Positions 5,404 to 14,674 of a stretch of DNA of 30,949 nt are shown in pieces; within the stretch, counting starts at the first letter, position 1, and every line of letters begins with the position of its first letter. Both the position numbers and the translations under genes were made by a program. The stretch spans positions 1-30,949 of the forward strand of contig USCR01000009.1 of assembly GCA_900553295.1 (NCBI GenBank). The letters run 5' to 3'. Origin of the DNA: an uncultured Eubacteriales bacterium (GTDB lineage: Bacteria > Bacillota > Clostridia > Christensenellales > Aristaeellaceae). Below the pieces are notes generated by a model that worked only from the letters and a program-made list of their open reading frames with translations, was not told the origin of the DNA and searched no databases.

Positions 5404-8400
5404 ATGGTCACACGGGTATTTGTTGAGAAAAAACAGGGCTTTAACATCGAGGCCCAGCACATGCTGGCTGATTTGAAGGGCAACCTGGGCGTTCAGGGGC
5501 TGGAGGAGGTGCGTATCCTCAACCGGTACGATGTCTCGGGCCTCAGCAGGGAGCAGTTCGCCGCTGCGGCCCGCACCATCCTCTCCGAGCCCACCATGGA
5601 CGCGGTCTATGGGGAGGAGTTCCGGCTTCCGGCGGAATACAAGGTGTTCGCCATGGAGTATCTTCCCGGCCAGTATGACCAGCGGGCGGACTCTGCCGCC
5701 CAGTGTGTGCAGCTGCTGACCCAGGGGGAGCGCCCCGCCGTGCTCACCGCCAAGGTCATTGGCTTGAAGGGCCGGATTTCGGACCAGGAGTTTGAGAAGG
5801 TCAAAGGGTATCTCATCAACCCGGTGGAAAGCCGGGAAGCCTCTCAGGAAAAGCCAGAAAGCCTGGAGCTGCAGGCCGAGGTCCCTGCGGACGTGGCCCG
5901 TGTCACCGGTTTTACCAGCTGGGACGGGGCCCAGATGCAGGCGTACTTCAACTCCATGGGTTTTGCCATGACCCTCTCTGACCTGGAGTTCTGCCGGGAC
6001 TACTTCCGGGATGAGGAGCACCGGGACCCCACCGTCACCGAGCTGCGGGTTATCGACACCTATTGGAGCGACCACTGCCGCCACACCACCTTCCTCACCC
6101 GCCTGAACAAAATCGACGTGGAGAAGGGCGCCCTCAGCGAGGCCGTGGAGAAGGCCCTGCGGGATTACCTCTCCCTGCGGGAGGAACTGTACCAGGGCAA
6201 GGACAAGCCCGTGTCCTTGATGGACATGGCCACCATCGGCGGCAAGTACCTGCGGAAAAAGGGCCTGGTGCCCGACCTGGATGTGAGCGATGAGATCAAC
6301 GCCTGCTCCATCGAGGCCCCCGTCACCATCGACGGCAAGACCGAGACCTGGCTCATCCAGTTCAAGAACGAGACCCACAACCACCCCACGGAGATCGAGC
6401 CCTTCGGCGGGGCTGCCACCTGCCTGGGCGGCGCCATCCGGGACCCCCTCTCCGGCCGGGCCTATGTGTACCAGGCCATGCGGGTCACCGGCAGCGGCGA
6501 CCCCACCGTCCCCTTTGAAAAGACCCTCCATGGCAAGCTGCCCAGCCGGAAGATCACCACGGGCGCTGCCGCGGGGTATTCCTCCTACGGCAACCAGATC
6601 GGCCTGGCCACCGGACAGGTCACCGAGCTGTACGACCCCGGCTACGTTGCCAAGCGCATGGAGATCGGCGCAGTCATCGGCGCCTCTCCCAAGGCCAATG
6701 TCCGCCGGGAGGAGCCCGTCCCTGGGGATGTGATCGTGCTGCTGGGCGGCGCCACCGGCCGTGACGGCATCGGCGGGGCCACCGGCTCCAGCAAGGCCCA
6801 CACGGAAAAGAGCGTGGAGGTCTGCGGCGCCGAGGTGCAGAAGGGCAACCCCCCCACCGAGCGGAAGCTCCAGCGCCTGTTCCGGGACCCCGGCGTCTCC
6901 ACCCTCATCAAGCGCTGCAACGACTTTGGCGCGGGCGGCGTGTGCGTGGCCATCGGCGAGCTGGCCCCCGGCCTTCAGATCGACCTGAACCAGGTGCCTA
7001 AGAAATATGAGGGCCTGGACGGCACCGAGCTGGCCATCTCCGAAAGCCAGGAGCGCATGGCCGTGGTGCTGGCGCCCGAGGATGTGGACGCCTTCCTGGC
7101 GGCGGCCCACGATGAAAACCTGGAAGCTACCGTGGTGGCCCAGGTGACCGCGGAACCCCGGCTGCGCATGCGCTGGAAGGGGAACACCATCGTGGACCTG
7201 TCCCGTGAATTCCTCAACAGCAACGGCGCGGAAAAGCATACCCGGGTGCGCGTGGCCGACGACAAGGTGCGCCAGGTGAGCTTCCCCGGCAAGAGCTTTG
7301 GCCGGCAGCTGGAAAACATGGTTTCCGACCTGAACATCTGCTCCAAGAAGGGCCTCAGCGAGCGCTTCGACTCCACCATTGGCGCGGGTACGGTGATGAT
7401 GCCTTTCGGCGGCGCGCACCAGCTGACCCCCAGCCAGACCATGGTGGCAAAGATTCCCGTGCTGCACGGCACCACCAATACCGTGACGGGCATGGCCTGG
7501 GGTTTCCATCCCCAGGTGATGGAGCAGAGCCCCTACGAGGGCGCGTACCTGGCCGTGATTGAATCCGTGAGCAAGCTGGTGGCCGCGGGCTTCGACTACC
7601 GTCGGGCTTATCTGACCTTCCAGGAATATTTTGAGCGCATGACCTCCGACCCCAACCGCTGGGGCCAGCCCTTCGCGGCGCTGCTGGGCGCCTTCGATGC
7701 CCAGATGGATTTGCAGATTGCGGCCATCGGCGGCAAGGACAGCATGTCCGGCACCTTTGAGCACATGGATGTGCCGCCCACGCTGGTGTCCTTCGCGGTG
7801 GCGCCCGGGGAAAATAACCGGATGATCTCTCCCGAGTTCAAGGGCGCGGGCCATACGGTGCGTCTGGTGGCCTGCGACGCCCACGACACCGCCGCGCTCA
7901 AGGCAAATTGGGACAAGGTGCTGGCGGCTATGGCCGAGGGCAAGGTGCTTTCCGCCTGGGCGCTGGGACTGGGCGGCGTGGCCGAGGGCCTGTTCAAGAT
8001 GGCCCTGGGCAATCGCTTGGGCGTGCATATGCTGGACAGCTACGAGGCTGATCCCTTTGCCTGGCAGTTTGGCTCTCTGCTCATGGAATGCACGGAGGAC
8101 TGCCAGCTGGGCGTGCCCGTGGCCCAGACCACGGAGGAGTATACTTTCGTCCGCGGCGGGGAAAGCCTCGATATGGCCACCCTGCAGGAGATGTACGAGG
8201 GCAAGCTGGACAAGGTGTTCGCCTACCGCGGCCATAGCGGCGAAACCACGGAGAAATTCTCCTATGCCGCGGAAAAGCGCGTGGCCCCGGCGGTGAAGCA
8301 TGTGAAGCCCCTGGCTTTCATTCCCGTGTTCCCGGGCACCAACTGTGAATATGACACCGCCCGGGCGGTGGAGCGTGCCGGCGGCGCGGCGGAGATCCTG

Positions 8401-9102
8401 GTCTTGAACAACTTGACACCTGCGGATATCACCGCCAGCCTCGAAAAGGCGCGGGAGATCATCGCCCGCAGCCAGATGATCGTGCTGCCCGGCGGCTTCA
8501 GCGGCGGCGACGAGCCTGACGGCTCCGCCAAGTTCATCACCGCCTTCTTCCGCAATCCCGTGATGAAGGACGCGGTCAGCGACCTGCTGGAAAAGCGCGA
8601 TGGCCTGATGCTGGGCATCTGCAACGGTTTCCAGGCGCTGATCAAGCTGGGTCTGGTACCCTTCGGAAGGATTGTGGACACGGACGAAAACTGCCCCACC
8701 CTGACCTTTAACGAGATCGGCCGCCACCAGTCCATGCTGGTGCGCACACGAATTGCCTCCAACAAGAGCCCCTGGCTCAGCCGCACGGCGGTGGACGAGG
8801 TCTATACCGTGGCCATTTCCCACGGGGAAGGCCGCTTCGTGGGGCCGGAAAGCCTGATCCGCGACCTGGCCGCCAACGGGCAGATCGCCACCCAGTACGT
8901 GAACCTGGCAGGCGAACCTTCCATGGACGCCCGCTTCAACCCCAACGCCAGCTACTTTGCCATCGAGGGCATTACCTCTCCCGACGGCCGGGTGCTGGGC
9001 AAGATGGGGCACACGGAGCGCAGCGGGGACGGCCTGTACATGAACGTGCCCGGCAACAAGTATCAGCCGCTGTTTGAGGGCGGCGTGGATTACTTCAAGT
9101 AA
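5404..9102 (+). CDS. purL: phosphoribosylformylglycinamidine synthase, single-chain
   Basis: PurL converts FGAR, glutamine and ATP to FGAM in de novo purine synthesis. At 1232 aa this is the fused one-chain form, not the three-protein PurS/PurQ/PurL of Bacillus. The order is an N-terminal PurS-like domain (about 1-170), two AIRS-type halves with ATP and FGAR sites (YWSDHCRHTTF, KNETHNHPTEIEPFGGAATCLGG, GAGTVMMPFGG, AIGGKDSMSGTF), and a C-terminal class I glutaminase domain (about 965-1232). The glutaminase triad is visible: C1073 in GICNGF, H1203 and E1205 in GHTERS. I chose the ATG at 5404 because AAGGTGG lies five bases upstream; a GTG at 5380 lacks support. purB follows 27 nt later, so the two are probably co-transcribed. 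Confidence 0.97.
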   Translation: MVTRVFVEKKQGFNIEAQHMLADLKGNLGVQGLEEVRILNRYDVSGLSREQFAAAARTILSEPTMDAVYGEEFRLPAEYKVFAMEYLPGQYDQRADSAAQCVQLLTQGERPAVLTAKVIGLKGRISDQEFEKVKGYLINPVESREASQEKPESLELQAEVPADVARVTGFTSWDGAQMQAYFNSMGFAMTLSDLEFCRDYFRDEEHRDPTVTELRVIDTYWSDHCRHTTFLTRLNKIDVEKGALSEAVEKALRDYLSLREELYQGKDKPVSLMDMATIGGKYLRKKGLVPDLDVSDEINACSIEAPVTIDGKTETWLIQFKNETHNHPTEIEPFGGAATCLGGAIRDPLSGRAYVYQAMRVTGSGDPTVPFEKTLHGKLPSRKITTGAAAGYSSYGNQIGLATGQVTELYDPGYVAKRMEIGAVIGASPKANVRREEPVPGDVIVLLGGATGRDGIGGATGSSKAHTEKSVEVCGAEVQKGNPPTERKLQRLFRDPGVSTLIKRCNDFGAGGVCVAIGELAPGLQIDLNQVPKKYEGLDGTELAISESQERMAVVLAPEDVDAFLAAAHDENLEATVVAQVTAEPRLRMRWKGNTIVDLSREFLNSNGAEKHTRVRVADDKVRQVSFPGKSFGRQLENMVSDLNICSKKGLSERFDSTIGAGTVMMPFGGAHQLTPSQTMVAKIPVLHGTTNTVTGMAWGFHPQVMEQSPYEGAYLAVIESVSKLVAAGFDYRRAYLTFQEYFERMTSDPNRWGQPFAALLGAFDAQMDLQIAAIGGKDSMSGTFEHMDVPPTLVSFAVAPGENNRMISPEFKGAGHTVRLVACDAHDTAALKANWDKVLAAMAEGKVLSAWALGLGGVAEGLFKMALGNRLGVHMLDSYEADPFAWQFGSLLMECTEDCQLGVPVAQTTEEYTFVRGGESLDMATLQEMYEGKLDKVFAYRGHSGETTEKFSYAAEKRVAPAVKHVKPLAFIPVFPGTNCEYDTARAVERAGGAAEILVLNNLTPADITASLEKAREIIARSQMIVLPGGFSGGDEPDGSAKFITAFFRNPVMKDAVSDLLEKRDGLMLGICNGFQALIKLGLVPFGRIVDTDENCPTLTFNEIGRHQSMLVRTRIASNKSPWLSRTAVDEVYTVAISHGEGRFVGPESLIRDLAANGQIATQYVNLAGEPSMDARFNPNASYFAIEGITSPDGRVLGKMGHTERSGDGLYMNVPGNKYQPLFEGGVDYFK

Positions 9103-9129
9103 TAACGCAGAGATATAGGAGAATCATCT

Positions 9130-10563
9130 ATGCCGCACGATAGCTATATCAGCCCCTTTTCCACCCGGTATGCCAGCAAGGAGATGCAGTTTGTATTCTC
9201 TGAGGACAACAAGTTCCGCACCTGGCGCAGGCTGTGGATTGCCTTGGCCCGGGCGGAGCAGAAGCAGGGCCTGGAAATCACCGACGAACAGATCGCCGAG
9301 CTGGAAGCCCACAAGGACGACATCAATTACGAGGATGCCCAGCGCCGGGAGCGGGAATGCCGCCACGACGTGATGAGCCATGTATACGCCTACGGGCTCC
9401 AGTGCCCCAAGGCGGCGGGTATCATCCATTTGGGCGCCACCTCCTGCTACGTGGGGGACAACACGGATGTGATCCTCATGCGTGAGGGACTGCAAATCGT
9501 CCGCCGGAAGCTCCTGAACGTTATGGCGCTGCTGGCCAAATTTGCGGAAAAGTACAAGGGTCTGCCCTGCCTGGCCTATACGCATCTGCAGCCCGCCCAG
9601 CTCACCACCGTGGGCAAACGGGCCACCCTGTGGCTCAATGAGTTGTACATGGATTACCTGGAGGTGGAGCACCGTCTGGATTCCCTGGCGCTGCTGGGCA
9701 GCAAGGGCACTACGGGCACCCAGGCCAGCTTCATGGAGCTCTTTGCCGGGGACAGCGCGAAGATCAAGGCCGTGGAGCAGGACATCGCCCAGGCCATGGG
9801 CTTTACCAAGGTGGTGCCCGTTTCCGGCCAGACCTATTCCCGGAAGATGGACTACTTTGTGGTCAGCACCCTGAGCGGCATTGCCCAGTCCGCCAGCAAG
9901 TTCAGCTACGACATGCGTCTATTGCAAAACTTCAAGGAGATGGAGGAGCCCTTCGAAAAGAGCCAGATTGGCTCCTCTGCCATGCCCTACAAGCGCAATC
10001 CCATGCGCTCGGAGCGGGTGTCTTCCCTGAGCCGCTATGTGATGGTGGATACCCTGAACACCGCTATTACCGCGGGCACCCAGTGGTTTGAGCGCACCCT
10101 CGACGACAGCGCCAACAAGCGCATTGCCGTGGCGGAGGCCTTCCTGGGCGTGGACGCCATTCTGAACATCCTCATCAACGTATGCGACGGCCTGGTGGTG
10201 TACGAGAAGGTCATCCGTCAGCGGGTGATGAACGAGCTGCCCTTCATGGCCACGGAAAACATCATGATGGACGCGGTGAAAAAGGGCGGCAACCGCCAGG
10301 AGCTGCACGAGAAGCTCCGGGTGCATTCCCAGGCCGCGGCCCGGGTGGTCAAGGAGGAAGGTGGCAGGAACGACCTGGTGGAGCGCATTGCCGCTGACCC
10401 GGCGTTCATGGTAACCCGGGAGGAAATTGAGGCCATTCTCCAGCCGGAGAAGTTCATCGGCCGCAGCAAGGAGCAGGTGGAGGAATACCTGGCCGGGATC
10501 ATCACGCCACTGCTTCAGGAAAACAAGGAATTGCTGGGAGAAAAGCAGGAGCTGAGCGTATAA
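9130..10563 (+). CDS. purB: adenylosuccinate lyase
   Basis: PurB splits fumarate from SAICAR and from adenylosuccinate, two steps of purine synthesis. The 477-aa protein belongs to the fumarase/aspartase superfamily and keeps its signature SSAMPYKRNPMRSE at about residues 282-295, the flexible loop with the catalytic serine. HLGATSCYVGDN (near residue 100) and TYTHLQPAQ-like residues (LAYTHLQPAQ, near residue 155, catalytic His) form the rest of the active site. The N-terminus resembles the longer, eukaryote-like subgroup more than the Bacillus enzyme. An AGGAG lies upstream of the ATG. It is second in a purL-purB pair and is followed by a terminator at 10576. Confidence 0.96.
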   Translation: MPHDSYISPFSTRYASKEMQFVFSEDNKFRTWRRLWIALARAEQKQGLEITDEQIAELEAHKDDINYEDAQRRERECRHDVMSHVYAYGLQCPKAAGIIHLGATSCYVGDNTDVILMREGLQIVRRKLLNVMALLAKFAEKYKGLPCLAYTHLQPAQLTTVGKRATLWLNELYMDYLEVEHRLDSLALLGSKGTTGTQASFMELFAGDSAKIKAVEQDIAQAMGFTKVVPVSGQTYSRKMDYFVVSTLSGIAQSASKFSYDMRLLQNFKEMEEPFEKSQIGSSAMPYKRNPMRSERVSSLSRYVMVDTLNTAITAGTQWFERTLDDSANKRIAVAEAFLGVDAILNILINVCDGLVVYEKVIRQRVMNELPFMATENIMMDAVKKGGNRQELHEKLRVHSQAAARVVKEEGGRNDLVERIAADPAFMVTREEIEAILQPEKFIGRSKEQVEEYLAGIITPLLQENKELLGEKQELSV

Positions 10564-10575
10564 GCGGACATTTGC

Positions 10576-10616
10576 GGGAGGGAAGCCGAAAATGGCTTCT
10601 CTCCCATTTTGGTTTC
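10576..10616 (+). terminator. intrinsic terminator after purB
   Basis: GGGAG-GGAAGCC (10576-10587) pairs with GGCTTCT-CTCCC (10594-10605) around a 6-nt loop, followed by ATTTTGGTTT. The tail is imperfect but the stem is strong. From here to the next promoter at 10756 (about 140 bp) I see no gene and no clear motif. Confidence 0.75.
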
Positions 10617-10755
10617 ATCCCAAAGGTGAACAAAGCGTGAACTTTTTCTTTGGCCTTGAAGGAAAAAGGAAGATGGCGCGTTCTATTGCTGTGCGCAAAA
10701 GAGGACCAAGGTATTTTTTCATGGGAAAAATGCGAAAATTTCTCCCGGAGGGGGA

Positions 10756-10784
10756 TTCATACTTGGCCCAAAATGTAGTATAAT
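10756..10784 (+). promoter_or_regulatory. promoter of the cdaA operon
   Basis: TTCATA (10756-10761) and a perfect TATAAT (10779-10784) with 17 bp between them. The start would be near 10791, about 43 nt before the TTG start of cdaA. It probably drives seven genes to the terminator at 18212. Confidence 0.75.
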
Positions 10785-10833
10785 AAAAACTGCCAGTTTC
10801 TGAGTTTATATACGAAAGTGGGGTCGAAGTCGG

Positions 10834-11688
10834 TTGACAGCACTATGGGATACCATCCAGACCGCGTTGTGGAATGTGTTTCACCGGCCGGGACTGAGCG
10901 ATATAATTGATATACTCATTGTCACGGTAATCATTTATTTCCTGCTTATGATGACCCGGCAAACCCGGGCCAGCGCCGTTCTTAAGGGCTTGGTGGTATT
11001 GCTGATTGCCACCTTTGTGTCTGATTTGCTTGGCCTTACAGCGCTGAACTGGCTGCTGATGAGCGTGGTGAACAATGGCGCGGTGGTGCTGGTCATCCTG
11101 TTTCAGCCGGAAATTCGCAAGGCCTTGGAGCAGCTGGGCCGTGGCGCCGTGCGCGAGAACAGCCACGCGGGCGAAGGCGAGGATCAGGCGCGCATTATTG
11201 ATGAAATTATTCAATGCATGACGGACTTGAGCCGTCGCCGCGTGGGTGCACTGATCGTATTTGAACAAAAGACCGGGCTAAAGGATGTCATTGAAACGGG
11301 AACAGCCGTGGACGCGAGAATTTCCGCACCACTGCTGGAGAATATTTTTGAACCCAATACACCGCTCCATGACGGCGCCGTGGTGATCCGCGGGACGCGC
11401 GTGGTGGCGGGCGCCTGCATCCTGACCCTGACGGAAGGCCGTGGCATCAGCCGCGAGCTGGGTACCCGCCACCGGGCCGCCATCGGTATCAGCGAAACCA
11501 CGGACGCCATTGTGCTTATCGTCTCCGAGGAAACGGGGATTATGTCCATGGCGCGCGGCGGACGGCTGACTCGCCACCTGGACACGAAATCCCTGCGCGA
11601 GATCCTGGAGGGCATCTATGCGCAGCCGCATACCCACCGGTTGGCTTCGCTGCTGGGGCGTAAGCGCGGAAAGGAGGCGGCAAGATGA
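10834..11688 (+). CDS. cdaA: membrane diadenylate cyclase (c-di-AMP synthase)
   Basis: CdaA joins two ATP into cyclic di-AMP, the essential messenger for potassium, osmolyte and wall homeostasis. The 284-aa chain has three N-terminal membrane helices (about 22-42, 48-65, 68-90) followed by a linker helix (FQPEIRKALEQLGRG) and the DAC domain (about 120-260). The catalytic motifs are intact: D180-G-A in HDGAV and R212-H-R in GTRHRAA. The start is probably the TTG at 10834, with AAGTGGGG about ten bases upstream; the first residues then lead into helix 1 as in other CdaA proteins. It overlaps cdaR by 4 nt (ATGA), the classic pair. No glmM follows, unlike Bacillus and relatives. Confidence 0.96.
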   Translation: MTALWDTIQTALWNVFHRPGLSDIIDILIVTVIIYFLLMMTRQTRASAVLKGLVVLLIATFVSDLLGLTALNWLLMSVVNNGAVVLVILFQPEIRKALEQLGRGAVRENSHAGEGEDQARIIDEIIQCMTDLSRRRVGALIVFEQKTGLKDVIETGTAVDARISAPLLENIFEPNTPLHDGAVVIRGTRVVAGACILTLTEGRGISRELGTRHRAAIGISETTDAIVLIVSEETGIMSMARGGRLTRHLDTKSLREILEGIYAQPHTHRLASLLGRKRGKEAAR

Positions 11689-13052
11689 ACAAGGCACCGG
11701 AGAAGAACACGGAAGTACGGCCGGACAAGAATACCGGAGAAAAGAAAAATGAAAGCGGATGGCGCGGACTGCTGCATGTGGTGGCACGCTTCTTCCTTCA
11801 CCAGTGGCCGTTCAGGCTGCTATCCTTGGTGATTGCCATTGTACTTTGGTCTGGATTGATTACGCAGGACCCCACCCTGACCCGCGAGAAGGTATTCACG
11901 GGCGTTACGATTTCGGTTAGCGGCGAAGATACCATCAAGCGCAACGGCCTTATTGTGGTGAGCGATTTGGACGCGGTTACCCAGGACGCAAAGTTGCGCG
12001 TGGAAGTGCCGCAAATGCAGTATGCAAACGCTTCGGCAAGCAACTATAACGCCCGCATCGACCTCACCCGCATTCAGGAGACAGGCGTCCAGGAAGTGAA
12101 GGTGCTGACGACCAGCAGCTCCACCTGGGGAAGCGTTATTGAAATTTCTCCCGAAACCGTGGAGATTGAAGTAGAAGAATACATCACCCGGTACCGTATT
12201 CCCGTATCCGTGGTGACGGTGGGGGAAGCGCCGGACGGTTTCTATGCTGCCGCGCCTTCCCTGGATCCGCCGCAGGTAACTGTCAGTGGTCCGCGGTCGC
12301 TGGTGGATCGCGTGGTTCGCGCGGAAGCGATCCTGGATTTGAGCACCCTGCCTGCCAGGGAGGGACTCATGCGCACGTCCGTGCCTTTCCAGCTGTTGGA
12401 CAGCGATGGAGAAGTCATTCAGAGCGACTTGCTGGAGATCACCAGCGAATCGGTGCTGGTGGACAGCGTCATTGCTGAGCAGTATCTGTACGCTATGCGT
12501 GAAATTGATATGAGTACCCTGGGATTGACCAGGGGTGAGCCCGCCACGGGATATGAAATCAAGACGGTTACGGTGACCCCGGCAACCATTACGGCGGCAG
12601 GCTGGTCCGCAAACCTGGATGTACTGGATACGCTGTACGCGGACAGCTATGTGGATGTGACGGGTGCCAGCGAATCCTTGACCGAGTTGATCCGCGTGCG
12701 CCGCCCATCGGAGCTCGCTTATTTGAGCAGCGATACGGTGACGGTGGCGGTGGAAATCGGTCCGGTGATCCAGTCCAGGACCTTTGAGGATTTGAAGCTG
12801 TCTGTGGAAGGTACGGGGAGCGACTATGAATCATCTCTGGCACAGAACCGCGCCAGCGTTACCATTACCGGACCACAGCTGTGGGTGGAAGGCCTGCGAA
12901 GCGCGGATCTGTCCCTGAGCTGCGACGCTACGGGATTGACGGCGGGCACCTATGAGCTGCCCATCATTTGCAAGGTGAACAGCAGCGACGATGTGGCCTT
13001 TGACGTGGAGGTTGTGCCCAGAACGGTACAGGTGGAGATCACCAAGAAATAA
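11685..13052 (+). CDS. cdaR: CdaA regulatory protein with YbbR domains
   Basis: CdaR binds CdaA at the membrane and modulates c-di-AMP synthesis. The 455-aa protein has a charged cytoplasmic start (about 40 residues), one membrane helix (about 44-65, FRLLSLVIAIVLWSGL) and an extracytoplasmic part of about four YbbR repeats, each with the pattern of beta strands seen in RYRIPVSVVTVGEAPDGF and the later PATITAAGW and PQVTVSGPRS segments. Start ATG with GGAGG about eight bases upstream; its ATG overlaps the cdaA stop, so translation is coupled. Confidence 0.93.
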   Translation: MNKAPEKNTEVRPDKNTGEKKNESGWRGLLHVVARFFLHQWPFRLLSLVIAIVLWSGLITQDPTLTREKVFTGVTISVSGEDTIKRNGLIVVSDLDAVTQDAKLRVEVPQMQYANASASNYNARIDLTRIQETGVQEVKVLTTSSSTWGSVIEISPETVEIEVEEYITRYRIPVSVVTVGEAPDGFYAAAPSLDPPQVTVSGPRSLVDRVVRAEAILDLSTLPAREGLMRTSVPFQLLDSDGEVIQSDLLEITSESVLVDSVIAEQYLYAMREIDMSTLGLTRGEPATGYEIKTVTVTPATITAAGWSANLDVLDTLYADSYVDVTGASESLTELIRVRRPSELAYLSSDTVTVAVEIGPVIQSRTFEDLKLSVEGTGSDYESSLAQNRASVTITGPQLWVEGLRSADLSLSCDATGLTAGTYELPIICKVNSSDDVAFDVEVVPRTVQVEITKK

Positions 13053-13073
13053 TCGCAATGCTAGGAGGGCGAC

Positions 13074-14003
13074 ATGGGCAGCTTTGCCAATTCCGTTTTT
13101 AGTGTGCTGCTGGGGTGGCTCCGCACGGCGGTGAACGAGTTTTGGAATATCCTCAGCAGCGGCGAGGGCGGCGGCATGCTGGCCTGGATTGGTGAAAACT
13201 GGAAGGCGCTGACGCTGATACTGTGTCTGATAGGCATTGTGGTGGATGCGATCATTTATGTGATACGCTGGCGGCCGTTCCAGGTATGGGCCAGCTTCTT
13301 CCGGCGAATCCGTGGCAAAGGGCAGGAGGCAGATGCCTGGATGGAGGAGGAGCAGACACCGCAGCCCATGCCGGAAGCGCCCCGGAGGGAACATCCTCGC
13401 GCTACGCCGGCGCAGCATACGGCCCGGGCCTGGGTTTATCCCGACGGCACGGCCCGCATCGCCCAGGACTATGAGCCGCCGCAGGGGGAAGTGATGGCTC
13501 CCCAGGCGGGGCCGGTCCCTGCGACACAGGAACAATATACCACCCAGGACGAAAGTTACTATCACCGCTTTGCCCGGCCGGTTCAGCAACCGGTGCAGTT
13601 TGGGGAGCTTGGCCGGTCCTACCGGAGGCCACGCGCCGCAAAAAATCTATATGTGCCCCAGGAACGTCCGGCGGCAGCGCCGGACTTGACCGGCCTGGAG
13701 GATTATCCCCAGGCGCCGGCAGCGGTCTATGAGCCGCCGGTAGCGGAGGTCGTGGAGGCGCCGGAGGAGCAGCTCCCCGTGGAACGGGAGGATAGACGCC
13801 CGGCCAACGTGTTGCAGCGGGTTACCAATCCCTTGCGAGGTCTGGGCCTTCGTGATGACGAGGATGAAATGGATTATCATTACACACCACCCGCTCCGGC
13901 GGTGGATAAGCACCAGGCTTACCATGAGCCGGTTTATCCGCCGGGATGGCAGCCGCCGGCGGGAAGCGATACGCAGCAGGAGGTTAAACACCGTTGGAGC
14001 TGA
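13074..14003 (+). CDS. membrane protein with long proline-rich disordered tail, function unknown
   Basis: I do not recognise this 309-aa protein. A short amphipathic start (about 1-25) and one clear membrane helix (about 45-65, ALTLILCLIGIVVDAIIYVI) are followed by a basic patch (RWRPFQVWASFFRRIRGKG) and about 220 residues rich in Pro, Glu, Gln, Arg and Tyr. That tail looks disordered and carries repeated PP, QPM and YEPP-like pieces, possibly a docking platform. By the positive-inside rule the tail should be cytoplasmic. AGGAGG lies before the ATG. Position directly after cdaA-cdaR suggests a role near c-di-AMP signalling or the cell envelope, but this is inference from gene order only. Confidence 0.75.
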   Translation: MGSFANSVFSVLLGWLRTAVNEFWNILSSGEGGGMLAWIGENWKALTLILCLIGIVVDAIIYVIRWRPFQVWASFFRRIRGKGQEADAWMEEEQTPQPMPEAPRREHPRATPAQHTARAWVYPDGTARIAQDYEPPQGEVMAPQAGPVPATQEQYTTQDESYYHRFARPVQQPVQFGELGRSYRRPRAAKNLYVPQERPAAAPDLTGLEDYPQAPAAVYEPPVAEVVEAPEEQLPVEREDRRPANVLQRVTNPLRGLGLRDDEDEMDYHYTPPAPAVDKHQAYHEPVYPPGWQPPAGSDTQQEVKHRWS

Positions 14004-14674
14004 TGGAAAAGCGTTTTCTGGTGCTGGTGGGCAATTATGGCAGTGGAAAAACGGAGCTTGCCCTGAACCGGGCGCTGGAGTTTGCGGCCAAGAAAAGCAC
14101 TACGCTGGTGGATTTGGACATTGTCAATCCTTATTTTCGCAGCGGAGAGAAGGCAGACATGCTGCGTGAGGCGGGCATCCGTGTGTTGATGCCGACCTTC
14201 GCGCTTTCCACGGTGGATATTCCGGCGCTACCTGCGGAAATTCAGAGCGTGTTTGAGCTTCCCTGCGATCATGTGATTTTTGACGCGGGGGGCGATGATA
14301 CGGGGGCGGCGGCCCTGGGGCGCTATGCACCGTCCTTTGCCAAGTACCGTGAACAGACCCACGTGGCGCTGGTGGTGAACTGCATGCGCCCGCTCACCCA
14401 AACGGCGGAGGATGTGGCGGAGCTGGCCCAGCGCATTGCGGCCCGGGGAAGGTTGCAAATCGACAGCATCATCAACAACACAAATCTGGCAGGAGAAACC
14501 ACACCGGAAATGCTCCGCCAGGGGCATCAGGTGGTTGCAAGGGCGGCGGAAATCTGCGGGGTGGACCGGGTGGAAACCTGTGCCATGGCAGAAATTCTGG
14601 CCCAGTGCGCGGAATTGCCCAATCCCATGCCCATGGTGCGATACATGGCCCCGGAATGGATGGAGGACGCATGA
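13994..14674 (+). CDS. P-loop ATPase of the SIMIBI/MinD-CobQ type, function unknown
   Basis: The 226-aa protein has a Walker A motif GNYGSGKTE near residue 13, a DLDIVNPYFRS switch segment, and VIFDAGGDD as Walker B, then NNTNL as a base-recognition strand (N-x-x-N). This is the layout of the deviant-P-loop MinD/ParA/CobB group. I recall similar proteins in Clostridia beside 2-oxoacid:ferredoxin oxidoreductase genes, but none is present here. The TTG at 13994 is preferred because a perfect AGGAGG (13978-13983) lies ten bases upstream; the ATG at 14003 overlaps the previous stop and is possible. It overlaps its neighbours on both sides, so it is translated with them. Substrate unknown. Confidence 0.8.
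   Translation: MELMEKRFLVLVGNYGSGKTELALNRALEFAAKKSTTLVDLDIVNPYFRSGEKADMLREAGIRVLMPTFALSTVDIPALPAEIQSVFELPCDHVIFDAGGDDTGAAALGRYAPSFAKYREQTHVALVVNCMRPLTQTAEDVAELAQRIAARGRLQIDSIINNTNLAGETTPEMLRQGHQVVARAAEICGVDRVETCAMAEILAQCAELPNPMPMVRYMAPEWMEDA

Noticed and set aside
5260..9012. 1250-codon open frame on the minus strand opposite purL
   Set aside because: It is the antisense shadow of purL, rich in His, Gly and Ala from GC-biased codons, with no start signal and no recognisable domain.
10592..10783. 63-codon frame between purB and cdaA
   Set aside because: It begins inside the purB terminator stem and ends on the cdaA promoter; no ribosome-binding site.
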